A stretch of DNA of 64,000 nt from Streptomyces luteolus (GTDB taxonomy: Bacteria; Actinomycetota; Actinomycetes; Streptomycetales; Streptomycetaceae): NCBI RefSeq assembly GCF_029968015.1, contig NZ_JASCIS010000007.1:124001-188000 (forward strand), read 5' to 3'. This document shows positions 8,163 through 16,650 of the stretch, in pieces. The notes under the pieces are model-generated. The model saw only the letters and a list, made by a program, of their open reading frames with translations. It was not told the DNA's origin and searched no databases. The position numbers and the translations under genes were made by a program. Each line of letters begins with the position of its first letter. Within the stretch, counting starts at the first letter, position 1.

Positions 8163-8838
8163 CCGAACGGGGGCCGGGTCGTGGCCGTCGGTCCGCCACG
8201 ACCGTCTCGCAGAGCAACTCTGAACCCGGTGTCCGCCACGACCGTCGACGCCACCCGCGCCCGGCTCGGCGCCCGGTAGTCCCATGGCCGGCGGCGACTG
8301 GCCGATCACCTACCGGACCGACAAGGACAACGTCTCACTGCGGCTCCGGCCCCGTACCGACAGGCACACGGCGCTCAGCCCGATCGGCGCGGTCCGGCAT
8401 GTTCCCCTGAGGCTGATCGTCGCCCACACGGGCACGGTCACGGCGAAGGCAGTGACCACTGCGATCTCTCTCCCCCCCCCAGAACTTCCTCCTGCTCTTG
8501 GCGTCTTGTGGTGCCGGGACCGGCTCCATGTTGTCCCAGTGCTCGACGATCAGGCCGTCTGCGAGACGGAAAATGTCGAAGACCGCCATCGCGGTCGCCG
8601 ATCCGGCGGGCCGCCTCTCCGCGCTCAGGGCCGAGTACGCAGGCCGTGCGGGCTCCACTCTCGACGGACGAGGTACTGGTGGTCGTGCGGGCGTAGCCCC
8701 CCATGACCACCAGTACGCGGTGCTGACCGGCAGCCCGACCGGTCGGGCGGCGCTGTGGAGCCCGGCGTGCACCGGCTGCTACAGGGTGCCCGCGGGCGAA
8801 CCGGCAAAGGTTGCCCGCGAGTTCACAACGGCGAGGCC
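8163..8838. other. Decayed stretch without an intact gene
   Basis: No open frame here has a recognisable full-length product. The only identifiable piece is an NTF2/SnoaL-like tail on the reverse strand at about 8485-8605. Overlapping frames on both strands are open because of the GC bias. A run of ten C at 8471-8480 (with one T before it) lies inside the stretch. I see no promoter, terminator or RNA gene. Confidence 0.6.
8485..8605 (-). pseudogene. NTF2/SnoaL-like domain remnant (C-terminal tail)
   Basis: The reverse strand reads MAVFDIFRLADGLIVEHWDN followed by MEPVPAPQDAKSRRKF. The DIFR...DG.IVEHWD block is the hallmark end of SnoaL-like polyketide-cyclase/NTF2-fold proteins. Upstream in the frame the protein does not match the family, and downstream the frame runs through a G homopolymer with no nearby stop, so only about 40 residues survive. 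Confidence 0.65.
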
Positions 8839-10434
8839 TTACTGGTATTCGACGGTCAGCGTGGCCCGGGTGTCCTTGTTGACGAACAGGTAGGCCGTCG
8901 CGGTCTGGTTCTGCTCGAATCGCAGGCGTACCTGTGTCTTCCCCGAGCGGTTGATCGCCGAAAGCCCCGCAGAGGAGAGGTCGGTGGAGGACTTGCTGCC
9001 CGAGGTGAACGAGGAGATCTGGGCCGTGCCTTGTGCGGTGGAGGTCGCTCCCCAGTCGGAGGTCTCCACTGCGCAGCCGCCGAGGCAGCCGTTCTGGACG
9101 TCGACGATGAGGCGGTTGCCGGGAGGGCTCGACCACGGATCGCCGGAGCCGCTCGTCCGGGTCAGCGTCACGAAGGCGCGGGTGATCGTCTTGCCCGCCG
9201 GGACGGCGGAGGTGTCGAAGGAGAGCACCGTGCGGTTGAACTTGCCATCGGTTCCCCGGCCGAGGGCCAGTCCGTACGAGTTCTCCCGCGTGCCGACTGC
9301 TTGGCCGGAGCCGTCGGCGGCGGCCTTGATGTAGCCGTCCTCGGCGTCGACGCTCTGTAGCGTGGCGCTGCCTGTGGTCGGCGGGGTGGTGCCCCCTCCG
9401 CCTCCGAGGGCCTTGACCATCGACATGATCGTCTCGATCTGCTTACCGCCGTGCCGGGCGTAGTCGGCATCGCCGAGGTAGCCCCACCAGTTCCAGCAGC
9501 CGTTCGGGTTGTCCAGGGTGGCGGTCGCTATGGCCTGCGGGTAGAGCACGATCAGGTTGTTGGTGTCGGCGTACTCGTTGAGATACGCCTTGTCGATGAA
9601 CTGGGTGCCGAACCCCTGGTACGAGTAGCCCTGCTTGCAGCCGTGCAGGGCCACGAGCACCTTGCAGGTGGCGCCGCCCTCACAGGACGTGGGCGTGTAG
9701 ACGAAGGCCTTCTCGTCCATCGAGATCGGCTTGGCCGCTCCGCCCGGCTCGTACTGGTTCTGGTCGAACTGGGTCAGCGTGCCGCCCGGCGTGCCGGCGG
9801 GTGCGTTGACCGACCCGAGCAGATGCGCCAGGAAGTCCCGCTCGGGGTCGATGCCGCAGTTGTTGATGTAGGGCGTCGCGGTGACGGTGCAGGAGTTCGG
9901 ACCGAGCGGACTGATCCAGGCGTGGCCGGCGGTCGTGCTCTTGTTGTAGAGGACGTTGGCACCGAAGTGAGCGTAGTAGTCGCTCAGCGCCGTGACCACA
10001 GGGCGCTCAACCGTCGAGTCGCTCGAACCGCTGAAGGCGTAGACCGGATCCCCCGACAGATTCGCCACGTCGTCGATCTTGCCCTGGGCCGACCAATCCT
10101 TCGTGGTCTGCTTCAGCTTCTCCAGCTGGAGATCCTGACTGACCTCCATACAGGCGTTCAGAGCGGTGTTCAGGTTGTTCTGCGCGCAATACTGGGGCCC
10201 CGACGCGAAGGTGGCTGAGCCGTCGAAGGTACCGGAATACGCCACATGGAGCTGAGTCGCCATGTAGCCGCCGGACGAGATCCCGACGCTGTACACGCCG
10301 TCGACGTTGTAGGACTTGAGTTCACCGGCGACGGACACGGGAGCCGCCGCTGCGGCAGGAACCGCGACGAACGTGCTGATGGCGAGGAGCAGCCCGGCGG
10401 CTGCCCTGCCGAGCCTTCCATGAGACAGATACAC
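8839..10434 (-). CDS. Secreted PHB-depolymerase-like esterase with C-terminal DNRLRE-type domain
   Basis: A 531-residue protein from GTG 10434, with GGAGGG upstream. Residues 1-30 are a Sec-type signal peptide ending in AAAAA. The lipase-type box G-I-S-S-G at 51-55 places the nucleophile at Ser53. Further family blocks include VALHGCKQGYSYQGFGTQF, NNLIVLYPQA and NGCWNWWGY, as in extracellular polyhydroxybutyrate depolymerases and related esterases. A Gly/Thr linker near residue 350 leads to a beta-rich domain with NSYGLALGRG, a FNRTVLSFDTSAVPAG block and a final ATLTVEYQ, typical of DNRLRE/CBM96-like modules. It should hydrolyse an extracellular polyester or related ester. It is the only intact gene in a decayed neighbourhood. 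Confidence 0.82.
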   Translation of the reverse strand: MYLSHGRLGRAAAGLLLAISTFVAVPAAAAAPVSVAGELKSYNVDGVYSVGISSGGYMATQLHVAYSGTFDGSATFASGPQYCAQNNLNTALNACMEVSQDLQLEKLKQTTKDWSAQGKIDDVANLSGDPVYAFSGSSDSTVERPVVTALSDYYAHFGANVLYNKSTTAGHAWISPLGPNSCTVTATPYINNCGIDPERDFLAHLLGSVNAPAGTPGGTLTQFDQNQYEPGGAAKPISMDEKAFVYTPTSCEGGATCKVLVALHGCKQGYSYQGFGTQFIDKAYLNEYADTNNLIVLYPQAIATATLDNPNGCWNWWGYLGDADYARHGGKQIETIMSMVKALGGGGGTTPPTTGSATLQSVDAEDGYIKAAADGSGQAVGTRENSYGLALGRGTDGKFNRTVLSFDTSAVPAGKTITRAFVTLTRTSGSGDPWSSPPGNRLIVDVQNGCLGGCAVETSDWGATSTAQGTAQISSFTSGSKSSTDLSSAGLSAINRSGKTQVRLRFEQNQTATAYLFVNKDTRATLTVEYQ

Positions 10435-10597
10435 GAACCCTCCAGCGATTTGAAACGGCTCAGTGTTTCGAGTGTCTGCGACGGTAGGTTTCGGTCACCT
10501 CTCACACTTATGGCTGGGAACCCCACAACAGGCGGACCAGACGTGTCTGTTGACACCGTCGACGCCGAGCCCGACGTCACCGTCGAACTGACGTCTC

Positions 10598-10918
10598 GTG
10601 GCTGCCCTGCCCGCAGTCGCGCTGACCGGCACCGTGCTCGGATCGCTCGTCTGGGGACGCGCGGCGGACCGCATCGGCCGCAGGGCCACCATCCTCATCT
10701 CCGCTCTGCTCTTCCTCGGCACCACGGTGTGCGAAGCCATGCCGACCTTCGGCGGCACCCTCGTCATGTACGCCCTGATGGGCATGGCGGCCGGTGGGAT
10801 GCTACCCGTCGTCTACGCCCTGATGACCGAGAGCCTGCCCCCCGGCCGACGCGCGGCCATCATGGTGCTGCAGGCGGGACTGACCACCACCGGCGGCTAC
10901 ATGGCCGCCTCCGGCACG
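10598..10918 (+). pseudogene. MFS transporter fragment
   Basis: The frame reads LPAVALTGTVLGSLVWGRAA followed by the MFS signature DRIGRRATIL, then three more membrane-like segments to GLTTTGGYMAAS. These correspond to roughly transmembrane helices 2-5 of a 12-helix major facilitator. No beginning is recognisable, and the frame passes at about 10918 into sequence of another family. It is a fragment, not a transporter. Confidence 0.75.
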
Positions 10919-11192
10919 GTCGCCGCATACGGCGTCCCTACCCGACCCAGCAGCACTTCGGTGGCTCGGCGAAGGAGATCCCGGGCATCGGCGAGATCGG
11001 CTACATCGGCCTGACAGCGTTCGTGCTCAACGTTCTGATCACGGTGATCCTGACCTTCCTCCTGAAGATCGGGAAGGCCCCGAGGGCGTCGACGCCACGT
11101 CGCCCGGGGACTACACGGTCGATGGAACAGAAACGGCAGCCAAGCCGGCTTCTGCTCTCCGGCCACATCCTGTGCCGACTGCCAACGGTTGA
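10919..11192 (+). pseudogene. Sodium:solute symporter C-terminal fragment, frameshifted
   Basis: In a shifted frame the sequence reads RPYPTQQHFGGSAKEIPG, then GYIGLTAFVLNVLITVILTF and LLKIGKAP, which is the last helix region of SSS-family (MctP-like) symporters. Near 11081 one base is missing or extra. In the next frame the tail continues GVDATSPGDYTVDGTETAAK and stops at 11190-11192. It is fused by an apparent deletion to the MFS fragment upstream. Confidence 0.7.
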
Positions 11193-11211
11193 ACGACGAA
11201 TCAACACACCT

Positions 11212-11811
11212 CTATCCCGCCGCCCGGACTCCGATCGAGTCCAGAGCGGCGGTCACCGTCTTTCGTAGCGACGCGTCGTCCGCTCCGGCACGGGAGCGCA
11301 AGTTGACGCCGTAGGCGATCAGCGCCAGCAGATCCGCGGCAGCTCCGGGATCGGCACTGGAGGACAACTGCCCCTGGCAGTCAGCGGTAACGAGGGCGGC
11401 GTACAGCGCGTCGCGGAGCTCCCGGTGGTGCTGGTCCAGGACGGCGCGCACCTCTGGGGCACTGTTCTCAGCCCCGGCGTGCGCGTTGGAGACCATGCAG
11501 CCCCAGCGCGCGTACTCGCCTGAGCAACGAGCCTCGATCAGACCGGCGAAGAACTCGGAAACGGCCGGCAGCCCCCGCTCGTCCTCGGCCAAGCGCCGGA
11601 ACACCGGCTGGGACCGCAACTCCAGATAGCGGCGCAGTGCGGCGAGATAGAGCTCCTGCTTGCCGCCGAACGTGGCATACAGACTGGAGCGGTTGAGCCC
11701 GGTCGCGGTCACCACGTCCTGGATCCCGGTCGAGGCCACGCCCTGCCGCCAGAACAGCCGCACCACGGTCTCCAAGGTGGCGTCCGGATCGAAGTGCTTG
11801 ATGTCCGGCAT
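11212..11811 (-). CDS. TetR-family transcriptional regulator
   Basis: A 199-residue regulator. The N-terminal helix-turn-helix is visible as ATLETVVRLFWRQGVASTGI followed by QDVVTATGLNRSSLYATFGG, and a helical ligand-binding domain follows. Three cysteines (in RCSGEYARWGCM and DCQGQL) leave open a redox or thiol-reactive signal. It lies downstream of and parallel to a peroxiredoxin gene. The same palindromic sequence type is found before both genes, so it probably represses both. ATG 11811 is the natural start at the family N-terminus. Confidence 0.9.
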   Translation of the reverse strand: MPDIKHFDPDATLETVVRLFWRQGVASTGIQDVVTATGLNRSSLYATFGGKQELYLAALRRYLELRSQPVFRRLAEDERGLPAVSEFFAGLIEARCSGEYARWGCMVSNAHAGAENSAPEVRAVLDQHHRELRDALYAALVTADCQGQLSSSADPGAAADLLALIAYGVNLRSRAGADDASLRKTVTAALDSIGVRAAG

Positions 11812-11824
11812 GTTTCACCCTCAC

Positions 11825-11850
11825 CATCCTGAAATGAGAATTCCAAGATA
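11825..11850. promoter_or_regulatory. Putative TetR operator before its own gene
   Basis: The 26-base site has left half CATCCTGAAA, spacer TGAGAA and right half TTCCAAGATA. It shares TGAAATG-N4-TTCCAAGATA with the site before the peroxiredoxin gene at 12641-12666 in the same geometry. It lies 14 bases upstream of the regulator's start codon. Confidence 0.65.
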
Positions 11851-11943
11851 CTCTCGCTTCAACATGCCGCAAAGACGCTGACAGGCACAGGGCGGACAGA
11901 CCGGATGGGCGCCGGTCGTAGTGATGCCGGTCGACCGCCTGCT

Positions 11944-12603
11944 TCAGTCGAGGGCGTCGAGGGCGTCGAGGGCGGCGAGGATGTCAGCCGGTTCCGCGCG
12001 GATGGTGTAGTCGGAATTGACGAAGGCCCAGCGGATGGCGCCATCACGGGCGATGACGTAAGTGGCGGGCAGCGGGAGGGTGCGAGGATGGCCGCCATTG
12101 ACGCGCTGGAGGTCGAAGCCGAGTTTGCCGTAGACGGCAGCGAGGTCGTCGGGCAGGTCAAAGGCCAGGCCGTACTGCTTGGCCGTGTCGGAGCCGATGT
12201 CGCTGAGGACGTCGAAGGCGAGGGTGTGCTTCTCGGTGAGAGTGAGTGACTCGTCGGGAATCTGCGGGGAGACGGCCACCAGGCGAGCGCCGCGAGCGGT
12301 GATTGCGTCGTGATGCTGCTGCAGGGAGCGCAGGGCGATGTTGCAGTACGGACACCATGCGCCACGGTAGAAGGTCAGGACGACCGGGCCGTCGGCCAGT
12401 AGGTCTTCCAGGGACACGACCTGCCCAGTCGCAGAGGAGAGACTGAAGCGCGGTGCCGGGGCGCCGACGGTCAGGGCGCGGTCGGCCTGACCGGAGTCGG
12501 CGAGTTCCTGGCCGGCCCGGTGCATGATCCGTCGGATCTCAGCGGGGATCTGCTGCTGGCGTGCTTCATAGAAGGTGCGCAGTTCGGCGTTGAGGGTAGT
12601 CAT
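11944..12603 (-). CDS. AhpC/TSA-type peroxiredoxin-like protein
   Basis: A 219-residue thioredoxin-fold protein. Residues about 47-210 hold the domain, with the active-site block FYRGAWCPYCNIAL providing a C-P-Y-C pair near residue 83. Such proteins reduce peroxides or act as thiol oxidoreductases in the cytoplasm. ATG 12603 has a strong AGGAGG nine bases upstream. The C-terminus LAALDALDALD is encoded by a nine-base repeat. The TetR gene lies 132 bases downstream in the same orientation, and matching palindromes precede both genes, so expression is probably induced by oxidants or electrophiles. That inducer is inferred. Confidence 0.88.
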   Translation of the reverse strand: MTTLNAELRTFYEARQQQIPAEIRRIMHRAGQELADSGQADRALTVGAPAPRFSLSSATGQVVSLEDLLADGPVVLTFYRGAWCPYCNIALRSLQQHHDAITARGARLVAVSPQIPDESLTLTEKHTLAFDVLSDIGSDTAKQYGLAFDLPDDLAAVYGKLGFDLQRVNGGHPRTLPLPATYVIARDGAIRWAFVNSDYTIRAEPADILAALDALDALD

Positions 12604-12640
12604 GCTGCTTTTCCTCCTGGTCGACGACTGGAGCGGAACC

Positions 12641-12666
12641 TATCTTGAAATGCCCGTTCCAAGATA
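12641..12666. promoter_or_regulatory. Putative TetR operator before the peroxiredoxin gene
   Basis: An imperfect palindrome: left arm TATCTTGAAA (12641-12650), six-base spacer TGCCCG, right arm TTCCAAGATA (12657-12666). Nine of ten arm positions are complementary. It lies 38 bases upstream of the start codon, where it would cover the promoter, and matches the site before the TetR gene. Confidence 0.75.
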
Positions 12667-13083
12667 GCGGCCCTACGTGGTCCCGCGCCAGTCACGCGGA
12701 GGCGGCAACAGGTCAGAGGCTGGCGAAGGGGTAGTGGTCGATTAGGGCGAACGCCTTGATGAATGCGGCGAGTTGGAGCACGCGTCGGACGAGATGGCGG
12801 CGATCAACTGCCGATCAGACTCCGAGCGGTGGCACCGACAGAAGAAGGTTCAGCCGCCTTGAACGACCAGCCGAGGCCAGATGGATCAGCGGCACCGCCA
12901 GCGTCACAGCACCTCCATGCCCTGCCACGCTCAAGCAGGCGGCAGAGCGACCAACCTGTACTCCAGGGCAGCTGATACCCCATCAGAACGAGCGTCAAAT
13001 GAGCGTCACGAGCGTCATTTCAGCGTCAAGATATCGCCCGCAACGCCCACACCGCACATAACGCGCACGGCCAAAACCGCAGG
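12667..13083. other. Intergenic stretch with no recognised gene
   Basis: About 417 bases between the peroxiredoxin promoter and the end of a methyltransferase gene. One reverse-strand frame reads RRHLVRRVLQLAAFIKAFAL and then IDHYPFASL before a stop near 12718, which looks like the tail of a lost protein, but I cannot name the family. Short repeats GAGCGTCA/AGCGTCA occur at 12990-13030. No terminator or RNA gene is evident. Confidence 0.4.
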
Positions 13084-14415
13084 TCAGGCACCCTTCGCGG
13101 CAGGCTCAAGAATCGCCACACACTCCAGATGATGCGTCATCGGAAACAGATCGAAAGCCCGAAGCACCCGAACCCGATACCCCGCCTCCCCGAAGTACCC
13201 CAGGTCCCGCGCCAGTGCCGCCGGGTCGCAGGCCACGTAGGCGATGCGGCGGGCGCCCAGCGAGGAGAGGTGGCGGACCGTCTGCTTGCCCGCGCCCGCG
13301 CGGGGCGGGTCGAGGACGATCAGGTCGACGTCCGTGATGCCGGTGCGCGGCAGTACGGACTCGACCTTGCCCTGCTCGATCCGGACCCGGTCGAACTCCG
13401 CGAGGTTGTGCCGCGCGTCCTCGACCGCCCGCTTGCCGGACTCGATACCGAGGACCGCGCCCTGCTCGCCCACCCGGTCGGCGATGGCGCCGGCGAAGAG
13501 GCCGACGCCGCAGTACAGGTCGAGGGCCGTCTCGCCCTTGCGCGGGAGCAGGCCCTGCATGACGGCGAGGACGAGGGTGTCGGCGGCCTTCGGGTGGACC
13601 TGCCAGAAGCCGCCGTTGCCCACGCGGTACGTACGGCCGTCGGCGCGTTCGCGCACGAACGGGCGCCCGTGGACGCGGTGCACGCCCCCGTCCTTCTCCC
13701 CGACCCGCATCACCGAGACCGGACGGTCGAGTTCGACGATCGGCAGCCGCATGCCGGGCCGGGGGGTCAGGATGACCTGGCGGTCCTGCGATCCCGTCGC
13801 GGCGATCGCGTCGACGGAGGCCATGCCCGACCAGTCGCGCTGCTCGATGCCGAGTTCACTGACGCCCTCGGCGGCGATCATGCAGTGCTCGATGGGCTCG
13901 ACCTCGTGCGAACGGTGGCGCCGCAGACCGGCCTTGCCCGTGTCGGGGTCGACCGCGTACTGCACGCGCGTACGCCACTGCGGCACCTCGCCGGCGGGGA
14001 GCTTGTCGCCCTCGGCGGGCATCACCGTGCCGTCCCAGCCGGCCTCTTCGGGGGTCAGTCCGGCGAGCCGCTGCAGCTGCTCGGCGAGCACCTCGCCCTT
14101 GAGGCGGCGCTGCGCGCCCGGCTTGGCGTGCTGCCAGTCGCAGCCACCGCAACGGCCGGGTCCGGCGTACGGGCAGGGCGCCTCGATGCGGTCCTTGGAG
14201 GGGTCGAGGATCTCCACCGCGTCGGCGCGCAGGAAGCGGGAGTCCTCCTCGCCCTCGGTGACGCGGGCCACGACCCGCTCGCCGGGCAGCGTGTGCCGCA
14301 CGAAGAGCACCCGGCCCTCGGACGTACGGGCGATGCAGTGGCCGCCGTGGGCGACGGGGCCGACCTCGACCTCGTACTCCTCTCCCACCAGCGATTTCTT
14401 CGGTTCTGCCTGCAT
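13084..14415 (-). CDS. TrmA/RumA-family RNA (uracil-5)-methyltransferase
   Basis: A 443-residue SAM-dependent RNA methyltransferase. A TRAM-like beta domain opens the protein (EYEVEVGPVAHGGHCIART). A cysteine cluster CPYAGPGRCGGCDWQ fits the iron-sulfur site of the RlmD/RumA group. The methyltransferase fold has ALDLYCGVGLFAGAIA for SAM binding, and the catalytic nucleophile lies in YVACDPAALARD. The family methylates U747 or U1939-type uracils of 23S rRNA, or tRNA U54; which one applies here cannot be told. ATG 14415 was preferred to an upstream TTG at 14457 because the conserved fold starts right after it. The potassium transporter gene upstream is parallel, with a 96-base gap. Confidence 0.9.
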   Translation of the reverse strand: MQAEPKKSLVGEEYEVEVGPVAHGGHCIARTSEGRVLFVRHTLPGERVVARVTEGEEDSRFLRADAVEILDPSKDRIEAPCPYAGPGRCGGCDWQHAKPGAQRRLKGEVLAEQLQRLAGLTPEEAGWDGTVMPAEGDKLPAGEVPQWRTRVQYAVDPDTGKAGLRRHRSHEVEPIEHCMIAAEGVSELGIEQRDWSGMASVDAIAATGSQDRQVILTPRPGMRLPIVELDRPVSVMRVGEKDGGVHRVHGRPFVRERADGRTYRVGNGGFWQVHPKAADTLVLAVMQGLLPRKGETALDLYCGVGLFAGAIADRVGEQGAVLGIESGKRAVEDARHNLAEFDRVRIEQGKVESVLPRTGITDVDLIVLDPPRAGAGKQTVRHLSSLGARRIAYVACDPAALARDLGYFGEAGYRVRVLRAFDLFPMTHHLECVAILEPAAKGA

Positions 14416-14511
14416 GGCGGGGTGGCTCCAGATGCGAAAAAAGGGACGGCCGGACAACAGCCCACCAGTCTACGTGGACCGCGCCCGGCCGCTCACCACA
14501 CGGCGCACGAC

Positions 14512-16650
14512 TCAGCTCTTGCCGTCGCCGACCCCGTTACCGGCCCCGTTGCCGGCGCCGTTGCCGGCGCCGTTGCCGGCGCCGTTGCCGCTTCCCTTGC
14601 CGCCGCTGTTGCTCGCCGCCTTCGGCTTGCGCTGCTCGACCGGGCCGCGCCGGACCGCGCCGGGGGCGTTCCAGTCCTGGCGCCTGCGGGCCCGCTGCTT
14701 GGCGGCCTCGGAGGACTCCAGCTGGTACGGCACGGAGGTGACCATCACGCCGGGCGTGAACAGGAGCCGTCCCTTGAGCCGCAGGGCGCTCTGGTTGTGC
14801 AGCAGATGCTCGTACCAGTGGCCCACCACGTACTCGGGAATGATCACGCTGACCGCGTCGCGCGGGGACTCGCGGCGCAGGTTCTTCACGTACTCGATGA
14901 TCGGGCGGGTGATCTCGCGGTACGGGGAGTCGAGGATCTTCAGCGGTACGGAGATGCCGCGCCGCTCCCACTCGTCCCTGAGCGCCTTGGTCTCGTCCGG
15001 GTCGACGTTGATGCTGACGGCTTCGAGGGTGTCGGAGCGCATCAGCTTGGCGTAGGCGACGGCGCGCAGGGTGGGCCGGTGGACCTTGGAGACCAGGACG
15101 ACGGAGTGCACGCGGGAGGGGCGCACGCTGTCGTCGGAGGGGCCCTCGGGGGCGGCGATCTCCTCGGCGACGCGGTCGTAGTGGCGGCGGATCGCGCTCA
15201 TGGTCGCGTAGAAGATCACCATGCCGAGCAGGGCGACCCAGGCGCCGTGGGTGAACTTGGTGACGAGGACGACGACCAGGACGAGCCCGGTGAAGAACGC
15301 GCCGAAGGTGTTGATGGCGCGGGAGCGGATCATGCGGCGCCGCTTGGCGGGGTCCTTCTCCGTCCGCAGGTGCCGGTTCCAGTGCCGGACCATGCCGATC
15401 TGGCTGAGCGTGAACGAGACGAAGACGCCGACGATGTAGAGCTGGATGAGGCGGGTCGAGTCGGCCCCGTAGATGACGACGAGGAGCGCGGCGGCGCCGG
15501 CGAGCAGCACGATGCCGTTGGAGAACGCGAGCCGGTCGCCGCGGGTGTGCAGCTGGCGCGGCAGATAGCGGTCCTGCGCGAGGATCGAGCCGAGCAGCGG
15601 GAAGCCGTTGTACGCGGTGTTGGCCGCGAGGAAGAGGACGAGCGCGGTGGCCGCGGCGAGGATCATGAAGAGGATCGAGCCGTGTCCGAAGACGGCCTCG
15701 GCGACCTGCGAGATCACCGGGTTCTGCACATAGTCCGAGCCGACCGGCTGCCCGTTCAGGAACAGATCGTGTGCGGGCCGTTCGGCCATCCGGACGTCGG
15801 TGGCCATGGCGAGCACGATGATGCCGCAGAACATGGTGACGGCGAGACCGCCCATCAGGGCGAGCGTGGTGGCCGCGTTCTTCGACTTGGGCTTGCGGAA
15901 CGCGGGCACGCCGTTGCTGATCGCCTCGACGCCGGTGAGCGCCGCACAGCCGGAGGAGAAGGCGCGCAGGAGCAGGAAGACCAGCGCCAGGCCCGCGAGG
16001 CCCTCGTGCTCCGGCTTGATGACGAGGTCGGCGGTCGGTGCCTTCATCTCGTCGCCGAGGACGAAGCCGCGGAAGGCGCCCCACGCCAGCATCAGGAAGA
16101 CGCCGGTCACGAAGACGTACGTGGGGATCGCGAAGAGCTTTCCGGACTCCTTGACGCCGCGCAGGTTCATCAGAGTGAGGAGCACGATCACGGCGACGGC
16201 GCAGAGCACCTTGTGCTCGACGACGAATGGGATCGCTGAGCCCAGGTTCTCGATGCCGGAGGAGATCGACACGGCCACGGTGAGGACGTAGTCGACGAGC
16301 AGCGCGCTCGCGACGGTCAGCCCGGCCTTCGGCCCGAGGTTGGTGTTGGCCACCTCGTAGTCGCCGCCACCGCTCGGATAGGCGCGCACGTTCTGCCGGT
16401 ACGACGCGACGACGGTGAACATCAGCACGACGACGGCGACCGCGATCCACGGGCTGAAGTGATACGCCGACAGCCCCGCGATGGACAGCACAAGGAGCAC
16501 TTCTCCGGGCGCGTACGCCACCGACGACAGCGGGTCGGAGGCGAAGACGGGAAGTGCGATGCGCTTGGGAAGGAGCGTTTCTCCCAGCCGGTCGCTGCGC
16601 AGTGCGCGCCCGATGAGAATCCGTTTGGGCACGTCGGTCAGTTTGGACAC
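14512..16650 (-). CDS. kimA: KimA-like APC-superfamily potassium transporter
   Basis: A 712-residue membrane protein with about 12 transmembrane helices followed by a cytosolic alpha/beta domain from about residue 490. It strongly resembles Bacillus subtilis KimA (YdaO): early FASDPLSSVAYAPGEVLLVL, then SYRQNVRAYPSGGGDYEVAN, VDYVLTVAVSISSGIENLGS, AFSSGCAALTGVEAISNGVP, and late HNQSALRLKGRLLF. KimA is a proton-coupled high-affinity potassium importer, in several bacteria controlled by c-di-AMP. The last 65 residues are a basic linker and a Gly-Asn-Gly-Ala repeat tail. The gene is divergent from two trkA genes, supporting a role in potassium uptake. The symbol rests on this likeness, not on proven orthology. 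Confidence 0.82.
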   Translation of the reverse strand: MSKLTDVPKRILIGRALRSDRLGETLLPKRIALPVFASDPLSSVAYAPGEVLLVLSIAGLSAYHFSPWIAVAVVVLMFTVVASYRQNVRAYPSGGGDYEVANTNLGPKAGLTVASALLVDYVLTVAVSISSGIENLGSAIPFVVEHKVLCAVAVIVLLTLMNLRGVKESGKLFAIPTYVFVTGVFLMLAWGAFRGFVLGDEMKAPTADLVIKPEHEGLAGLALVFLLLRAFSSGCAALTGVEAISNGVPAFRKPKSKNAATTLALMGGLAVTMFCGIIVLAMATDVRMAERPAHDLFLNGQPVGSDYVQNPVISQVAEAVFGHGSILFMILAAATALVLFLAANTAYNGFPLLGSILAQDRYLPRQLHTRGDRLAFSNGIVLLAGAAALLVVIYGADSTRLIQLYIVGVFVSFTLSQIGMVRHWNRHLRTEKDPAKRRRMIRSRAINTFGAFFTGLVLVVVLVTKFTHGAWVALLGMVIFYATMSAIRRHYDRVAEEIAAPEGPSDDSVRPSRVHSVVLVSKVHRPTLRAVAYAKLMRSDTLEAVSINVDPDETKALRDEWERRGISVPLKILDSPYREITRPIIEYVKNLRRESPRDAVSVIIPEYVVGHWYEHLLHNQSALRLKGRLLFTPGVMVTSVPYQLESSEAAKQRARRRQDWNAPGAVRRGPVEQRKPKAASNSGGKGSGNGAGNGAGNGAGNGAGNGVGDGKS
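14533..14591 (-). repeat. 12-base repeats encoding the GNGA tail of the KimA-like protein
   Basis: About four to five copies of a CCGGCGCCGTTG-type unit encode the C-terminal (Gly-Asn-Gly-Ala)n tail. The copies are nearly identical at the DNA level, which points to slippage. The tail is outside the conserved transporter fold. Confidence 0.8.

Noticed and set aside
12756..13061. Possible small genes in the gap after the peroxiredoxin
   Set aside because: No ribosome-binding site, low coding-type codon use and several overlapping frames; no recognisable product.
13129..16239. Open frame of more than 1000 codons on the forward strand
   Set aside because: It lies opposite the methyltransferase and KimA-like genes, is rich in Arg/Gly/Val/Asp without any family motif, and results from GC-biased third positions of the real genes.
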